Shown: piece by piece, positions 4,917 through 5,934 of the stretch | How the letters are laid out: every line of letters starts with the position of its first letter | Position numbering within the stretch: the first letter of the stretch is position 1 | Source: Bacillota bacterium | GTDB taxonomy: Bacteria; Bacillota; Negativicutes; Veillonellales; Negativicoccaceae | Assembly: GCA_023418435.1 (NCBI GenBank) | Contig: JAEZZT010000139.1 | Span: 1 to 5,934 of the forward strand | Direction of reading: 5' to 3' | Length of the DNA: 5,934 nt | Program-made: the position numbers and the translations under genes | Notes under the pieces: generated by a model | Databases searched by the model: none | Told to the model about the DNA's origin: nothing | Seen by the model: the letters and a program-made list of their open reading frames with translations, nothing else

Positions 4917-5705
4917 TTAAGCAAGTATCATTCGGTCGCTCATCTGATGCGTATTTTCTTCAAAACGATGCAACAAATCCTCAATGGTCATCCGTTGTTT
5001 CTCTTCGCCCTGTACATCGAGTACGATTTGACCGTTATTCATCATGATCAAGCGATTGCCATAGCGCAAAGCATCTCTCATATTATGAGTAATCATCAAT
5101 GTCGTCAAACCATTTTCTCTGACGATATTATCCGTCAACGAAAGCACCTTGTCTGCAGTCTTGGGATCCAATGCCGCCGTCGGCTCGTCCAAAAGAAGCA
5201 ACTTCGGCTTTTTCAATGTCGCCATCAGCAGCGTAATCGCTTGGCGCTGGCCACCGGAAAGCAGCTCCATATGCGTCTCCAAACGATTTTCCAATCCCAG
5301 GTCCAGGGCTGCCAGCATATTTCGATAACGCTCTCTTGCTCCACTGTGGAATGCCCAACGGATACGCAACGGTTCACCGCGGCGCTCCGCCAAAATCAAA
5401 TTCTCTTCGACCATCATGCCGCCGGCCGTACCCTTGAGCGGATCTTGAAATACTCTGCCGATAAAAGCGGCTCTTTTATGTTCGGATAATTTGGTAACAT
5501 CCGCGCCATCGATATGAATGCTTCCCTCATCCACCGGGAACACGCCGGCAATGGAATTCAGCAAGGTCGATTTACCGGCTCCGTTACCGCCGATCACGGT
5601 ACAGAAATCGCCGGTTTTCAATGTCAAGGAAACCTGCTGTAACGCTACCTTTTCATTGACCGTTCCCGGGAAAAATGTCTTGGCTATATTTTTGACTTCC
5701 AGCAT
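4917..5705 (-). CDS. ABC transporter ATP-binding protein (COG1101 type)
   Basis: This 262-residue cytoplasmic ATPase subunit powers an ABC importer. Numbered from the ATG at 5705, Walker A is GGNGAGKST (39-47), the Q-loop Gln is in VFQDP (87), the signature LSGGQ is at 149-153, Walker B is LLLLDEP (169-175) with catalytic Glu174, and the switch His is 207 in MITHN. All are intact. GTAGGMMVEENL after the Q-loop is characteristic of the COG1101 group, which pairs with COG4120 permeases and COG2984 lipoproteins. Some of these are predicted tryptophan importers (TrpXYZ), so the substrate is not assigned here. The start at 5705 is chosen because ATG overlaps the permease stop (TAATG) and follows AAAGGTGGG. 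A longer frame to 5732 would overlap the permease gene by 28 bases without a better site. Expression is probably translationally coupled to the permease. Confidence 0.93.
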   Translation of the reverse strand: MLEVKNIAKTFFPGTVNEKVALQQVSLTLKTGDFCTVIGGNGAGKSTLLNSIAGVFPVDEGSIHIDGADVTKLSEHKRAAFIGRVFQDPLKGTAGGMMVEENLILAERRGEPLRIRWAFHSGARERYRNMLAALDLGLENRLETHMELLSGGQRQAITLLMATLKKPKLLLLDEPTAALDPKTADKVLSLTDNIVRENGLTTLMITHNMRDALRYGNRLIMMNNGQIVLDVQGEEKQRMTIEDLLHRFEENTHQMSDRMILA

Positions 5706-5934
5706 TATTTTCCCACCTTTCCGGCTTGCCATTTTTTCTGCAACAAAGGCAACGACAAGGCTGCAGCTACCAATACCGCCGTGAACAATTTCAAATCGTT
5801 CGGCGGCATACCCAAGTACAGGACTATCGCAATCACGGCGCGATATACGAGCGAGCCCAAAATGACCGAGATCAAGTGATTTTTGAAGCTGCGCATCCCG
5901 AAGAGCACTTCTCCGATGATGACGGCTGCCAACC
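5705..5934 (-). CDS. ABC transporter permease, C-terminal part (COG4120 type)
   Basis: Only the last 76 or so residues are present; the gene continues beyond the right edge. The visible part begins LAAVIIGEVLFG and contains hydrophobic segments around ISVILGSLVYRAVIAIVLYLG and LFTAVLVAAALSLPLL, separated by PPNDLK. This ending, with the YR and PNDLK motifs and a short basic tail, is typical of COG4120 permeases, polytopic inner-membrane subunits that pair with COG1101 ATPases. A TTG at 5932 could be read as a start but is an internal Leu codon. The TAA stop overlaps the ATPase ATG by one base, and the last codons (KVGK) contain its ribosome binding site. The rest of the permease, the expected substrate-binding lipoprotein and any leader lie outside the window. 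Confidence 0.85.
   Translation of the reverse strand, partial: LAAVIIGEVLFGMRSFKNHLISVILGSLVYRAVIAIVLYLGMPPNDLKLFTAVLVAAALSLPLLQKKWQAGKVGK

Noticed and set aside
5705..5932. TTG at 5932 as a true start of a 75-residue protein
   Set aside because: The residues from this codon match the interior and end of a COG4120 permease, so it is an internal Leu in a gene cut by the window edge.

Overview
The window looks like a piece of a Negativicutes (diderm Firmicutes) chromosome, probably from the Veillonella/Dialister/Megasphaera side of the class. The main evidence is the gene at 59-1492. It encodes a signal peptide, one S-layer-homology (SLH) domain, a coiled-coil stalk and an outer-membrane beta-barrel ending in Phe. 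This OmpM layout is typical of diderm Firmicutes, whose outer membrane is tied to the cell wall through SLH domains. The AAAGGAG-type ribosome binding sites and moderate G+C agree. Genus and species cannot be fixed from this window.

All six genes lie on the minus strand, so transcription runs from high to low coordinates. From right to left: (1) the end of an ABC-transporter permease (5705-5934, cut by the window edge), joined by a TAATG stop/start overlap to its ATPase (4917-5705), with a terminator-like hairpin at 4886-4913; (2) a single-gene unit encoding a 522-residue DUF3825 protein with a GTG start (3276-4844), its own promoter and a good terminator (3222-3253); (3) a two-gene unit with a strong promoter (3192-3220), encoding an M50 site-2-protease-like membrane metalloprotease (2282-3151) and a small protein made of two CBS domains (1756-2229), closed by a strong terminator (1728-1754); (4) the ompM-like gene, preceded by a roughly 240-base regulatory region and followed by a terminator (22-45).

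The units do not form one obvious pathway. The ATPase and permease belong to an ABC importer of the COG1101/COG4120 type; some relatives are predicted amino-acid (tryptophan) importers, but the substrate here is unknown. The M50 protease and CBS protein are a plausible functional pair, because some site-2 proteases carry CBS domains on the same chain. The DUF3825 protein is the least understood gene: a conserved C-terminal domain is joined by a long lysine-rich linker to an N-terminal region I do not recognise.

The richest non-coding signals lie before ompM. They are a nested stem structure in the predicted mRNA leader just upstream of the ribosome binding site, and two dyads further upstream (1665-1679 and 1685-1717) that no terminator or gene explains. 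I see no tRNA, rRNA, CRISPR array, insertion sequence or prophage gene, and no clear new system.
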